NCBI RefSeq assembly: GCF_023065955.2
Contig: NW_026622874.1
Coordinates: forward strand, 22,749,772-22,813,771
Direction: 5' to 3'
Length of the DNA: 64,000 nucleotides
From: Ursus arctos
Lineage: Eukaryota > Chordata > Mammalia > Carnivora > Ursidae
Shown: piece after piece, positions 30,466 through 44,100 of the stretch
Position numbering within the stretch: position 1 is the stretch's first letter
How the letters are laid out: each line of letters starts with the position of its first letter
The notes under the pieces: generated by a model
Database searches by the model: none
Seen by the model: only the letters and a program-made list of their open reading frames with translations
Told to the model about the DNA's origin: nothing
Position numbers and translations under genes: made by a program

Positions 30466-32774
30466 GAAAACAGGTAGCAACGCTCTGAGCAGCAGCAGGA
30501 CATCCCTCGGAGACTCTAAAGAAACAACCAGATACCCATTGAACCAAGACAGCTTGTCTGAATTCTCATCAGAAGGCTGGGGATGGAGCCACCGGACTCC
30601 AGGCATTCTCGTGCATTCCATGAGGCTAGGGAGGAATATCTGTCAAGAGAGCCTCCTGCAGTCGGTGCGCAGCCCAGTGGACATGCACACAGTGGGGTTC
30701 TGATAATTCAGAGCTTTGCCCCTAACTTTGGGCCACTGACTTGATGGCTCTGGGCCTCGGCCCCCATATCTGTAATCTGAGGAGATTGCATTTGTAAACC
30801 GGCTTCCAACTCTTAAGGAAATGTGAAATTCACTGGATTCCTCAAACTGTTAGATAAGTGAATTGCTTCCCCAGTTTTCCGGATGGGGATCCTGAGAAAC
30901 CACACCAAATCCTGATTTCAAAATCTGAGCCTACGAGAATTAAATTTGCCTGACTTCAATTGCATCCCACGGTTTATGTGTAAACACTTTACATTTCCTA
31001 GATTTTTCTTTTAACTTGACATACAGCTACATCTATAAAGTGGCTCCTAGTTTAGTCAAAGTAGGGACCACAATTAGAAGCATGTAAATTGGTGGTCGCT
31101 GCAGCTAAAAGCTAAACATGAATTTTCTAAGTCCATTTCTGGACAAAATTAAATGATGCTTTCTGGTATTTTCTCCTTTGAGCACCTCTCTTTTGTCACC
31201 CCCTTTGCTCTATTCAGCCCCATCTCAAGTCCTCGCTGCCATGTGTTCCAAACACAGACGTGTTTGTTACCTGAGGAAAGAAGAACAAATCCATGCGCCC
31301 TACTAAGGACACACAAGTCCGCCGTGGCAGAGACGGCTAATGCTCCCCAACTCCTCCAGGTGATTCTCCCACATCTCCCCCACGCCCCCGCGTTTAGATC
31401 GGGGGCCATGGCTGCCTGTGGACTGTGAGTGGAAGTGGCACCGTGACCGTGGTCTGGGGCAGTTAGGGACGGTGGGAGTTCCCTCCACCATCACTGTGAC
31501 TTGAAGACTTTGAAAGTCCCGAGAAGGAAGAGCTGCAAGATGGACGCTGCCCGGGTCCCGGAGCCACGGCGAGGGCAGAGTCCCCAAGGAGAGCTGCCCG
31601 ATTTGCGTTATACCATGACATGACGAAACATGAAACTGTCTCAAGTTACTGAGGCTTCATGGTTTGCTACTTCAGCTCATCCAAACCTAGCCTAACCCAT
31701 CCCTTCCAGAAGTACTTCATTCTCAGAGAGATTCTAGGGAGAACAGCCATGCAAAACGTGATGGAAATAACTTCTCATCCTGGAACTGGGGATGCCTGCT
31801 CTAACCAGTGCCACCGAAGAGCGTCTGTAGAACAAGAGGATTGGCATCAGGGAACCTTCCTGATACCACGGGTATCAGGGATGGAGCAACCCTGTCTTCC
31901 TCCTCATGGTCTTGTGCTGCGGGATGGATTTGAAAAGGCTCCAAAGAAGGAAGTTTTAAGACACTATTTCTTTGGGCAGAGAGTAACCAAGCCCAGCTTC
32001 TAGAGAGAGACAAAACAAGGGTACCAGTTTTCTAGCATGATCTTGAAAAAATAGTCACCTAGTGCCAGAGGTAGAAATCCCATTCCTTTTTCCTGTCCCA
32101 CCCCATATTGTCAATGATTAAAGCGCCTACTTGGCTCTCTTCAAAATCCCACAAGGGCCCAGATAATTTGATAATTTTGATCCATTTAAGAATCCAGTGG
32201 ACAGTAATTCTAGAAACTTTTTGGAAATATGAAATGATAATAATGTGCCTCTGTTAGGTGAAGCCGGCCTAGTTCTGAGTGTGTTTTGGGAAAACCTTCT
32301 TTCCTCCTTTCCGAGATGCCCTCCTGGCTTCCAGAGCACCATGGGCAGTTTTAAGAATTACACAGTTGGTAGCAAGGGCAGATCAGGGGAAAGGCTGTCG
32401 GAAAGGAGGCAGAGTACTAACCTGGACCCTAACTCTAAGTTCAGGGGTTTTTTAAGGGTCCCCGACCACATGACCCCTAAGAGGACAGCTCTGGCAAGAC
32501 ATCATCTTGGATTGCAGTTTCCCAAGCATGTCACGCTCTCCCCCAAATGCTCATGACATCACCAGTGGAAAGGATCCCCTCCGAACTCTGCCACTGGCTT
32601 CCCCTCTGCTCCCTCCAGCCAAGGCACAGTGGGCTTCCAACAAGCTTACGGACACCTCTGGATCCCAGAACCACCCGATGAGTACTCCGGATACGAACCC
32701 AGAACCACCTGAGGAATACTCCAGATACAATCCCTTTGGGTCTGGCAGCACATGCCAACCAAGTCCCAAACCAG

Positions 32775-32780
32775 TTTATT
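32775..32780 (-). promoter_or_regulatory. RGL1: poly(A) signal AATAAA, RGL1
   Basis: TTTATT on the + strand, so AATAAA on the - strand. It is followed downstream on the - strand by a GT-rich stretch (ttggttggcatgtgctg), as expected for a downstream element. Confidence 0.6.
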
Positions 32781-34671
32781 AGTTTAACCAAAAGGTAAAC
32801 AGATGATGGAGAGGCAGAAAGACAAGCATGCGAGCGGCTGAAAGCAGCACCCGGCTGTCCACCAGGAAACAAACTTAAGACATTGAAAGTGGCATTAAAT
32901 AAATGAGGCTATGTTTTATCTACTTGGAATTTCCATTGTCTTTAAAAAAGGAAAATATATATATATGTATATTTTACATTGCAGTATATAAATCTAGACT
33001 CTGCATGTACAGTACAAGACATAGGGCGAGCACACGGGCGCGACACACAGGTCTTTGCAGCCACACCCTAAACCAGGCCAACGGTCCTATATTTTGTGAC
33101 CTGCAAACCAAGAAATTCAGGCTGAGGCTACATTTACTTCAGTCTCCACGATGTCTAGCACCCTGGCCATCTCTCCTCCAAGCACAGAAGCACAAATCGG
33201 ACGAGCCTTGCAAACTGAAGAAAGTGCTTTTCGACCAGTTGAAACCCAGTCGGTCCTCCGACGCACAGTCCGCTCTCCTAGAGAGACCTAAGGGACATGT
33301 GAGGCCTTCCTGGCTGATTCTTTGGTCCGCTGCCACACATCTCTAAACTTTCCCTGGTGTTTCTTGCAGATTTCATACGGCTATTTACATGACATAAATC
33401 TCACATAACCTTTAGGAGCTGTCTTAACAGGATTAGGAAAAAGGAAAAAACAAAAAGCTTCGTGTTACAATCCATACTTCATAGCTGGGTTGGTTCTTTT
33501 TATTTTTGGAATAAAAACTGGTATTTTGAGAATTTTTTTTTCTTAAAAAGGACATTTTGAAAGTGCTTCTTACACATGTCGATATCCCACATTATGGCTT
33601 TTTAGTTCAAACCCCAGCACAGCTCAGATTTGGAAGGGAGAGGGTGATGGTGTTCTTAGAGACAAAAATGTCACTTAACAGTAACACTGTGACAGCAAGT
33701 GTGGGGACCTGGAAAAAAAAGGTCATTGATTCCATCTGGAAGAAATGTACCTCATTAGAAACGATTTAGATGATATACGTGGCCCCATTTCTTTCCCCGT
33801 GACTAGGCCCAATAATGCTATGAGAGTTAGTAAGTAAAACGGGACGCTGCTACCAGCAGGGAACATCTTCCGACGGGCTATCAACAAAGCACTCGCTCTT
33901 CGGAATCTTTCACAGGCTCACAATGGTCAAAGAGAGTCCATCGCAGTAGGAATTTCTACACCTGAGGAACAAATTGCACGTAACAGAGAGGTACTACGAT
34001 CCAGATGGCGAAAGACTCCAGACATACAAGTTTACATGCAGAAGAAGGTGATCAGAAATGGCAACGAAGTAGTGGCATTCCAAGACAGGTAAGAGTCCAA
34101 ACGGGTCACCACTCTTTTGTGCTTTCTCTTCCGGCTGAGAAGTTACCAAAGAGCATGGCTACCTGTGCAGTAATGACTGTGATCTGTTTGTCGGGGGATG
34201 GGGTGGGGGAGGACAGAAACACAATGCCAGAAATCAAAACGGGCTTGTGTTGACTCCAGAGGTGTCATGATGGCTGGACCGGCGGGGCAGATGGGCCTCC
34301 GAGGCTCCTCGTCGCCCTCGCTCCCTGGGGTCGCAGAAAGTGGCAGAGGCACGCAGAGGTCAAAAGCCACTGGCTCATCCAAACCCTTTCCCAAGTGGCC
34401 TTTCATTCAGCCGTGGCCGTCCCGGCCTCTGCAGCTCAGACGTTCTGATGGCACTTGATGGAGAAGGGAATTCTCTCCCTTTATAAAAATGGTTTGGACT
34501 TCTTATAATACTGGCACAAAGGACACTCTGTATTCGTAGGATTGACTCCATTTACTTGGAAGGTATGAGACTCGGTTTTCAGTTCTTTCTATTTCCCTGT
34601 AAAAAGTGACCTCAACTTCCCAGGCCATTGTGCAAATTCATTTTTCCATAGTCCAGAATATCCCATAAGTC

Positions 34672-34741
34672 CCTCATATATTTATATATATATATATACA
34701 CGTACATACCTAATATGTGTACATATATATATATATTTATA
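34672..34741. repeat. TA-rich simple repeat in RGL1 3' UTR
   Basis: Two (TA)n runs separated by 'cacgtacatacctaatatgt', partly self-complementary, inside the predicted 3' UTR. Confidence 0.85.
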
Positions 34742-34993
34742 AAAGTGGATAATTTTGCATTTCAGCTTCAAATAGGTCAAAGAGAATCAGTGAAACATTC
34801 ATCCATTTCATTGTCAAACTCATCTCCGATTTCCCCACAGAGCCGATCATAGCGCCTCGCACACCAGAGGTATTCAGTAAGTATCTGTTGACTTTGCCAA
34901 TGATCCTTAACACTGGATGGTCGTTGCAGTCACCGCGGCCTGTTCTCAGCCCCACTCTGCCTTTGCCAAGCCAGGGGCCACTGGACCCTCCCT

Positions 34994-35181
34994 TCAGAGG
35001 GTGATTTTGCTGTGCCTGTTGCTCCAGCAGCCCCGTTTAGCTGTCCTGGGCAACGTCAAGCTGGTCCGGCTACGCAATTTCACTTGTTCTTCCATGGAGT
35101 TCTTTTTGCGTAAAATGAAGTCAAAGTTCACTTGGCTGTTCATGGCATAAAAGACGTTGGCTGAGTCCGGGATCACGAGTT
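34994..35181 (-). CDS. RGL1: RGL1 terminal coding exon
   Basis: 188 bp including TGA (34994-34996). The acceptor is ...tcttttag|AACTCG. It encodes [20 protein letters not shown] and [20 protein letters not shown], then [20 protein letters not shown] and TL. It completes the RA domain and the basic C-terminal tail. Confidence 0.97.
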
Positions 35182-38100
35182 CTAAAAGAGATCAGGAGAG
35201 AGAAGGCAGTCAGCTGGCGTAGGTTGGCCCAGCACTGTCCGTGTCAGGTGGAGATTTTGCCCAGCCACAAGGCAGGGACTATGGCCCTGTGTCCCCAGGA
35301 TGTGACCAGAACCAGGCAATGACTTACCACCCCCAAAATTGGCATGCCGGACTCCTCAATCCCAATTTTAAAAAATGAAGTACAAATACGACCTTAGAAA
35401 TTTGACCCACGGATTCAGTGTTCAACTGCAGACTATATTAGCTAGAAGAAAGAGCAGTAGGAAACAAAGGCCAAGCGATGTGAGATGACACTCCCAGGAT
35501 CGCAGCCAGTCAACAGCACAGCTGGGACTCCTACCCAGGTGTTTTCTACTCCAGAATGCAGCCTTTCTCACATACAGAGAGAATCCAATAACATGAGGGA
35601 GAAAAGAAAAATCTACAGGTTTTTCCAGAATTCTCTACCTGGAATATTGAAATATTTTTTGAAGTCATCCCAAATCAAACCAGTTTAATACTAAACAGCA
35701 TCCAAATAAGATAGGGTATATCTGTTCACATTTAAACTGTATCTACTTAGTGATTCCCGACCAGATAGCCGCAATTTCTCAACAAGGACAATTCCAAGTA
35801 TAAGATGAAATCATCAAGCAAAGTTATTTTAGTTAGTCTTTACTTTTAAAAGAAGGCATATACTATTTAGCGCTCAGGGGTAATGGGTATCTAAGAAAAC
35901 CAAACGGGGAATAAAAGAGGTAAGATGGACAAGTCTGTGCTGGCGGCCGTGGAGCCGGGGAGGCCATCAGCAGGAGCATCTGCTTGCAGATTCAGTGAGG
36001 CTGAAGGTAACTTCACACGTGGAAATTCTATAGTAAGACTGACGCCATCAGGTTCTAAGTGACTCTAGGACATTTTGCACAAATGTTCCATAAAGAATAA
36101 CTCCCTTAAAGTGCCCCCCATGTCCTGCCCACATATTCCTGGGGCAGTCATAATGCACCTCACAGCTACACGTCACTTGGCACACCTCCAAAGTACTCGT
36201 GGGTACCTTAGTTCTTGTTATTCTCACAACCATCCTGTGATGTACGAAGATCTAGTAGGGTATTGCCTCCTTTTCACTGAGGACCCAGGCTGGAGGAGGT
36301 CAAGCAGCCCCCCTTAGGCCACCCAAGTGGTGAAGAAAGCTGGGCCCAGACTACCTCAGGGCTCCTGGTCTTTCAGACTCCACCGGCCTCACCGGTTGTG
36401 GGCAACATGGTCAAACTCAAGAGACTACGTTTTAGGCTTAGAATTTTAACTGTAACGACAATAAAAGATATAATGGACAGGGGTTTGCCTCAACTGAGGG
36501 TTCAGCTGAATGAATGAGAAAACCCCCAAGAGGTAATTGAAAAATAATTTCCTCAGAGGCTACAGCTTTTCATCTCTAGGAAAAGGTACAGCCACTCTTC
36601 TCTGGGCCCAAGATACCACCCTGGGTGATCTGTTGGCCAAATGGAGTGTGAGAGCTGCTCCCTTCTCTTATCCCCAACTTGCAGAATTCTTCTTTTCACG
36701 ATGAGGGGGCTGCTTGCTGGTGAACAGCCCTGAGATGCTTGACACGGTTAGTATTGGGTCTGTCGGCAGATAGGGGTGGCCTCAGTCACCAACTGCACTT
36801 GGAAAGAGGTTTAGTGTGACTGAGTTTCCATGATGTGGCAGGGTCCAGAGGAGTCACCGACCAGACCTGTCTCCTCCTCTCAACAAATACAATCCCAATC
36901 CACACCAGCAAAAAACAGATACATCTCGGGTGAGTATTTTCCCGGCATTTTCATAAAAGGAATTTCTGCGAACAGTGGGTTCCTGGGCATCCTGAAGTAC
37001 GATCACCAGTTCTTTGCCTCAGTAACTGTGAAGTAAAGAGTCTTCAGATTCTAGGGGCACCTGGTGGCTCAGTGGGGTAAGCGTCTGCCTTCAGCTCAGG
37101 TCATGATCTCAAGTCGTGGGGTTGAGCCCCACGTGGGGCTCCCTGCTCAGCAGGGAGCCTGCTTCTCCCTCTCCCTCTGCTGTCTGCTCCCCCTGCTTGT
37201 GCTCTCTCTCTCAATTAAATAAAATCTTAAAAAAAAAAACCCACAAAAACATTGCATTCATTTTCTGACTTCTAAAACCGGGGTAACCTGCCACCAGAAG
37301 CGACACGTGCCCACCTTTGTCCTCCGAGATGACCTGCGCCAGCTCGTACTCCTCGGCTGGGTCTGAGTCCAGGTTGTGCTTCAGCATGGCCCTCTGGATC
37401 ACGGCGGGGGTTTTGTCCTGGCTCGTCAACTGCAAAGACAACGGACGGGTCTCTAAGGGTTTTGCTTCATGTTTCCTGAAAGAGTTCTCTCGACCCTCCT
37501 ATTCTTGCTGCTTTATGCCTTCTTGGGCAATGAGAAAAGGACCAGGAGCCAGAACTCCTGGGTTCCAGTTCTGGCTCCACCCTTAGTAGCCAAGTGATGA
37601 CGGGCCCCTACTCTCTGTCACCTACTCTCTCAGGTCAAGTGTCCTCCCTTAGCACAACAGAACGTGGGCCTTGTCCCTCTCCTCCACAGCCGATGAGGTG
37701 CCAGTGTGGGGAAAAAGAGGAGGGTATGGTGAGACATGCACATTTTGGTCCTGGGCCAAAATAAGCCTTACCTGTGGGGCACCAGTTACAACCTGTGGGT
37801 TAGACATGGTCACAGTTCTGCACACTGACCATTTCAAAAGGCACAAATGACTCCATGAGCCAGCAGCAATCACGCTCCTAGGTATTTACCAAGAGAAATG
37901 AAAACCCGTGTCCACAAACGGACTCTTCCTACGGAAACGTTCCCAGCAGATTCGTTCATAATAGCCCCAAACCGAATCAACCCAAATCTCCCCCAACAGG
38001 GGAGAACAGGGGAATGGACAAAGAGACTGTAACACGTTCCTGACAGAACCCAACTTGGCTGCTGTAAGAACTACAGATGCAACAATGTGGATGGATCTCA

Positions 38101-41100
38101 AAAGCATCACGTTGAGCAAAAAAAAAAAAAAAGAGAGAGAGAGAGATACAAAAGATGACATGCCGCAGGAGTCTATTCTTTGAAAAACAGGCCAAACTCA
38201 TCTGTGGTGTTAGAAAACTAACAACAACAAGCCTTAGCCTTCATTAAGGTTAAGGGGGAATTGATTGGAAGGGGGAAAGGGAATTTTGAGGGGGGATGAA
38301 AAATGTTCTTTATCTAGATAGATTTGGGGTGGGGGTTACACAGATACGATAGAACGAAATACGTAGGGTCCGTGTATGTAATGGTATGTAAATTAGGCTT
38401 CAATAAAAATCAGCTTCTAAATGTTTAAAAATAATAAATCTAACATTTTGTAAGTGCAAGTAAAGGCTCTCCTCACCCCCAATTCTGACTTTCTCCCCTT
38501 GATCTCTGCACATCAGCCAACTATTTGGAGGGTGCTCAGGACAAGGGGGAAAGAAGCCTTTCATACCATCCCTGAGTGATTTCTTTACATTAGAAAGAAT
38601 GCAAAAGAAAACCCGAGAAAGAGTGCAAAAGAAAACAAGATTATTGGTACTTAAAAATAAAAGCTGTTCCCATCAGGAGGTAAGAGGAGAGAGAGAAAGG
38701 AGGAAAAGGAGGAGGAGGAGAAGATTAAGGTCCTCCAAGAAACTGTCATCGAGAGCCTGAAGATGACAGGGCCGAGATGTCTCCCTCGGGGGTCTGCAGC
38801 AGCAGCTGGGATCGTGATTCAATAAACAACATGCATTACAATGGGGTCCTTGTGAGCAACAAAGACCTTGTTCATTTGTCTATTACCCAAACATCCGGCA
38901 TATTCGTTTCCAAGGGAGAAATAGATGCACACAAAATTCTGAAAGAGGAAATATGTGTTTTGATAGTCTAAAGAAAATACTCCCACAGCTGGATCAAACT
39001 GGACCGGAGCATAAAGCTAAAGAGAAAGGATCCCACTCCGGGGACGTAGGTCGGGCTAAGGTGATTAATATTAGGCTAAGTTGTCAACTTTAAACCTACC
39101 TAAGGAGAAAGCCAGGCTACCCTTAGCTTCTTGACCTTAAGCTTGCCCAGGTGTGTCCAAGCGAGGAGGGATGGCCACGGGCTTTCCCTGGGTGTCGACT
39201 GCTCTGTCCCATCAAAGGTACTGAGCGCAGTGAGTATCAACAGCTCATCGGGCCGCCTCTGGGGGGCGCGCGGAGCCGGCACCAGCACATAGAGATAAGG
39301 AGAGCCTCGTGTCTCATTTTAAGTGTCTAGAGGCCATATTAAAAAAGTATTTTTAGGAGGGAAATCAATTTTCATAATATATTTGATTTCATCTGATACA
39401 TCCAAACTATTATTTCAGCATGTAATTCACACAAAAATTGCCGGTGAGAAATTCTTTCTTTTATACGAAGTCTTCAAACTCTGGTGTATATTTTACACTC
39501 AGGGCACATTTGGACTATTCCCATTTTACATGCTCCACGGCCACACGTGGCTCGCGGCTAGTGTGTGAACGGCGCAGTATTGAGTGATGCTGCGGTGTCA
39601 CCTTCATGCACCTTAAATACAGAACGCAAGGAATTCCTGCACCTCTTCCCTGAGCTTTGCTTCTAACACCGCAAGTTCGTTTGGCCAATTTTTGAAAGGA
39701 CAGACTCCTGTGGCATGTAATCCTTTGTCTGGTTTCTTTAGCTCAACGTGGTGTTTTCGAGCTCTGTCCCCACGGTTGCGCATGTCAGCCCTTCGTTTTC
39801 ACGTCAGAGACACCGAAGAGTTACGAGGCGGGACTTGCTTCTCCGGTGAGCACGTGTAAGAGAAGCCATGTGAGGAAGCCCCACGGAGAACACAACAATA
39901 CCATGGGTGACCTGGCTTCCCGGCGGTTCTCCCACCTCTCTCTCACTTCCTTGTGTGACCCTGTCCACCTAATGGGCTGGATGACTCCCTTCTAGCATTT
40001 GACCCCAGAACCAGCCTGGCACCAATGGGGTTTCTGCCCCTCTATTAGACAATGCCAGCTGGATGTCCCACCGGTCCCTCCAATTTCAGCGCCCTCAAAC
40101 CCTCCCTCTCGGGTAGTTCATACCTCACTTGATAGGACCACCAACCATCAAGCTGTCTGGACAGCCCTCAGTTTTCCCTCTTCCTCATCCCCCACCATGG
40201 CAACATGAAGTTGATGACTAAACTAATGGATTCTACAATTCTACCTCACAACTATCTTTCAAAAACCCATCATGTCTCCAGCCACATGACTGTCATTCAA
40301 GCCCTTACCACCTCCCACAGGGACTATGATAGCAGCTCCTTATCTCACTTCCTCGCCTCCAATCTACCCCCACACCCCAGCGCCATCTCCACAATGTCGG
40401 CTACTTTTTCCAGCGAACTAATCTGATCACAACTTAAAAGCCTTCCACCAGACGCTATTGCCCGTAGGACATAAACTCCTTCATGAGGGCCACAGGCCCT
40501 TTACAATCTGGTCTGACCTCTACTAGAGAATTCGGTACATTTTCATAATGCTTTCTGATCTCCCTTTTGATTGTAAGTTCCTCAAAGACAGAAATGCCCC
40601 CCTCATCTCCCCATCCACAGAGCCCGGCCCCGTGACTAGCACACAACCAATGTTCAAGAAGTATTTTGTTGATTTGATGACTGACGTAGGAAAGCTTTCC
40701 TTTAGAATGTGAGCAGACAGCGAGTGCCTCCATATTACTTATGTCATATTCAGAGCTGAGCTTGTAAAGCACTCAGTGCGCCCCCCAAGAAGGCAAGAGA
40801 TGAAGGTGAGGGAAACAGAGGATTAGCCCCGGGATTCGCTGCAAAGGAGAACCTGCCCTCTAACATGCAACATGACCTAGAAATGGAGTCTTTTCCTGTA
40901 AGGACCACCCAAGGTCATTACCCGGAGAGGCTCTGAATGCACTCCAAAAAGCCTGCCATTCATTCCAAACATTTTCGAGATTGTGTCACAAGCACGGTTT
41001 TTACAAGAAGCACAAAAAGGTCAGTCTCATTTAATTTGTAAACATAGTTCCTCGTGGACTCAAACTGCACTTCCAGCCTGATCATTCACCTTCCTAGGTT

Positions 41101-44100
41101 TGATTCCAAATGATGAAAGGAGAAAAAAGGGCCAGCACGGAGCTGGCTGCTGAGAACGCATGGGAATTCATGCTAAACGCAGACACGTGATTCCCCAGCA
41201 AGACTTCGGGAAGGCCTGCCGGAGTGGCCCCTTCCCTGGAACACATTTCTACACTCACCCAAATTGATAGTTTGGAAAAAAAGCGACACTGACCGGGATG
41301 AGTAAGTTTTAGCAATTTTTAAGATGTGAAAATTATATCTTACGGGCACTACTGCTATGAAGATTTTTTAATATATAAACCCATTATCGGCGTCTACCCA
41401 GGGAGATCTGGACGCGGACTCACTTTGGGTGCATGCACAAACATTGGGGGGGGGGGGTGTCCGAGCGCCTTACCATGATGCTCTTGTACATGTTCCCATT
41501 GTTGTCCTCGACACTGATGCGGATTATGCAGGTGTCTTCATTCTGTTGGTTGTAAACGGGAGGCAGCACTGTCGAGGTAATGGATGTCACAGAGACGGAG
41601 CGCTTGTGGACTTTAGGGTTGTTGTTGCAGGACGGCGGGGAGGAGAGGGGGTTCATTAAGGACGACATCCCTGAGGAAGTTGTGTCCATGGAATGGATAG
41701 AGGAACACGATGAGGAAGACTCAGAGAGCTGAAAGAGTAAACATACCCCAGAAGAAGACATTAGTGTTAGAACCTCGGCCAATGGCGTGCCTCACAACTG
41801 TCAAGGCACAGGCAGAGGCAGATGCTGGGATGAATAAACGTCCGTTACTTCCTCCGTGACAGCCCACAGCACACACACATCTTGTCCCTGGTATTAGTAC
41901 TCTTTTGGAAGATGGCTGTCAGCGATTGGTACTTGCCCTGGTCCCTCTGCATCCAGGTGAGGGTGGTTACGAGGCCGGTCTTGCAATTCCCCAGTTTTTA
42001 GCTGCTTTTAAGGAAGTGGCCAGCAGATGGCAGCAAATACCAGAAACTAGAGGCAATATGGACTCTGGCAGGAAGTCGGAAGCTTCAGGGCTGAAGAAAA
42101 GCCTTACTTCCCAACAGTTTATCCAGTCCCACTGCCTGGAGAGGGAATGCTGCTTAACAAGCCCCTATCCAAACAAGATCATTCCTATCCTGGCTCCACT
42201 TCACAATCAGATTTTGTAGCAGGAGAGAAATGTCTGTACTTTGGGAAGGTTCTAAAATAAGGACCACAGATTATGTAGCTCTGCAAGGATTAAGAGTCCT
42301 GGAAAGGCCCCTGGGGATCACCTGGCCCCAGTTGCTCTCTACTGCTGAGGAACCTGAGGCCAGAGAGAAAACAGTCGGCAGCACCACCATGACCCGCTCC
42401 CAAGTTCCCTGACTCCCATGGCCAGGTTCACACAGCGAGCACCTAGCCAAGGCCCAGCTGTGTGATGAGCCCAAAGCTGATGAGAAGTGCTGCATGAACA
42501 CAGAATGCTGCTACCGTCATGGCGTTTAGCACTGTGATGTCTGTGATGAGCTTTCATGTACCGTATCTCGTGCTGCTCTCACAACTATCTTGTGAACAAA
42601 ATGCAGAGTGTTACAAGGGGAAAAAAGACTCAGAGAAATAGAGTGACTTTGCCCAAAGCGAACACAGCCTATGAACAGTTTCCATTACTTTCTTCCATTT
42701 GCTTCTAGAACCAACCGTATACATTTTCACGTTGTATATCAAAGACAATTAGGGAATGAGCTGCTACAGTTAATGTGCCTGCCGATTAACTACGCAGTTA
42801 GCATAAACACTGCAAAACTAATTACCAAGGAAATAGGATGCCCAAAACTCACTAGGTTGTAATAAAAAACAAAAGCCATTAAATTGAATCATTTTAAATC
42901 TCAATTCTTGCTGTTGAAAATTAAAAATAACTTCTCAGAGTGTGTGAAGCTAAATGATACCACATTAATCCTATCAAATACTTTTGGAAATCATTTAAAA
43001 AATAAATAACTTACAAATCTCTTTCATACCTGTCTGCCTGTCCATGGAAACAGAGTACAGAAATTTAGTATCCCTAATTATCTAGCTTCCAAGTAAAATG
43101 GAGTTTACGCTATTTTATTTCCTATGGACTTCTTCTTCCTACGGCATAACAGTACATGAAATCCTACTGTATGATTTGTTTAACCAGAACCAGCAAGCTG
43201 ATTTGGCCACTCTAACTGCGGCTCTATCCCAATATGGTTTAGTAACATTTTTGGTCTATTTTTGCAAGTGAAGCAACTTTGTGGCTCAATTTGGGGGCTG
43301 ATGGTGCAGAATTTTAATAGCATCACTTTGTTTCAAGGTGCACCACACAACAGCCAAGAGGGTCCATTTTCCAATTGTTGGTTTAAATTTTTCACCTCCC
43401 TTTTCCTCTGTATAAATCCCTTTTCCTCTGTTAGAGTTTCCCTAATTTTAATGACTTTAAGATAAAGCCTTGAAGATGCCTGGTTACAGCAGCTTTAAAT
43501 GGACCACCTGATGGAGCCCAGTCCTTGCTGAGAATTTACTATGGGGGGCAAGCGTGAAAATGTTTAGAGGGCGCCTGGGCGGCTGAGTCGGTTAAGGGTC
43601 TGCCTTCGGCTCAAGGCATGATCCCAGGGTCCTGAGATCAAGTTCCACTTCACGCTCCCTGCTCCGTGGGGAGTCTGCTTCTCCCTCTCCCTCTGCCCCT
43701 CCCCCCACTTGTTCTCTCTCTAATAAATAAATAAAATCTTTAAAAAAAGAGAAAGAAAATAAATGTTTGGAAATCATGATCGGGGGATGAAGAAAAAGGA
43801 ATGCAAAGTACACTTCACTGAAAAGAGCAACCTCCTGGAGTACGCCGGGAAAGGCACGGTGGACAGCCTGGAGGCTGCAGGGCCCAGGGTAGGGAGAGAC
43901 TTGGGAGGTCATCCCGATCCTTCTGTGCGTGAGCAAGGGGAACCAAGGCCTCTCCGATCGACATTCAGGGAGACTGTAGCCCAGCGACTACTTGTACCCA
44001 AGTCAACGATCAGCACTAAACCTGGAGAGATTCCTAACTCGGAGAAAGGTTCATCTGAAGAATAAAAACTCATGACTTGTGTAAGAAATTGAAGCACCAC

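Larger units (their letters stand above)
25576..32759. other. gap between convergent gene ends
   Basis: About 7.2 kb. A poly(A)-like run (A17) at 26110-26126, one SINE, weak L2/MIR pieces, and the CpG island with its candidate transcript. Nothing identifiable in 30800-32759. Confidence 0.75.
32760..34993 (-). other. RGL1: RGL1 3' UTR (predicted)
   Basis: About 2.2 kb downstream of the RGL1 stop on the - strand, free of SINE/LINE copies that I recognise. Its length suits the human transcript as I remember it. It contains a TA/TATATA-rich stretch at about 34672-34741. Shorter isoforms are possible, since another AATAAA (- strand) occurs near 33499-33504. Confidence 0.65.
35182..37314 (-). other. 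RGL1: RGL1 last intron
   Basis: MIR fragments and a SINE close to the upstream exon; the rest is unassigned. Confidence 0.85.
37430..41473 (-). other. RGL1: RGL1 intron
   Basis: Old L1 3' part, an A/GA simple repeat at about 38109-38148, and L2. 38416-40079 and 40691-41473 have nothing I can name. A G10 run lies at 41447-41456, just inside the intron. Confidence 0.85.
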
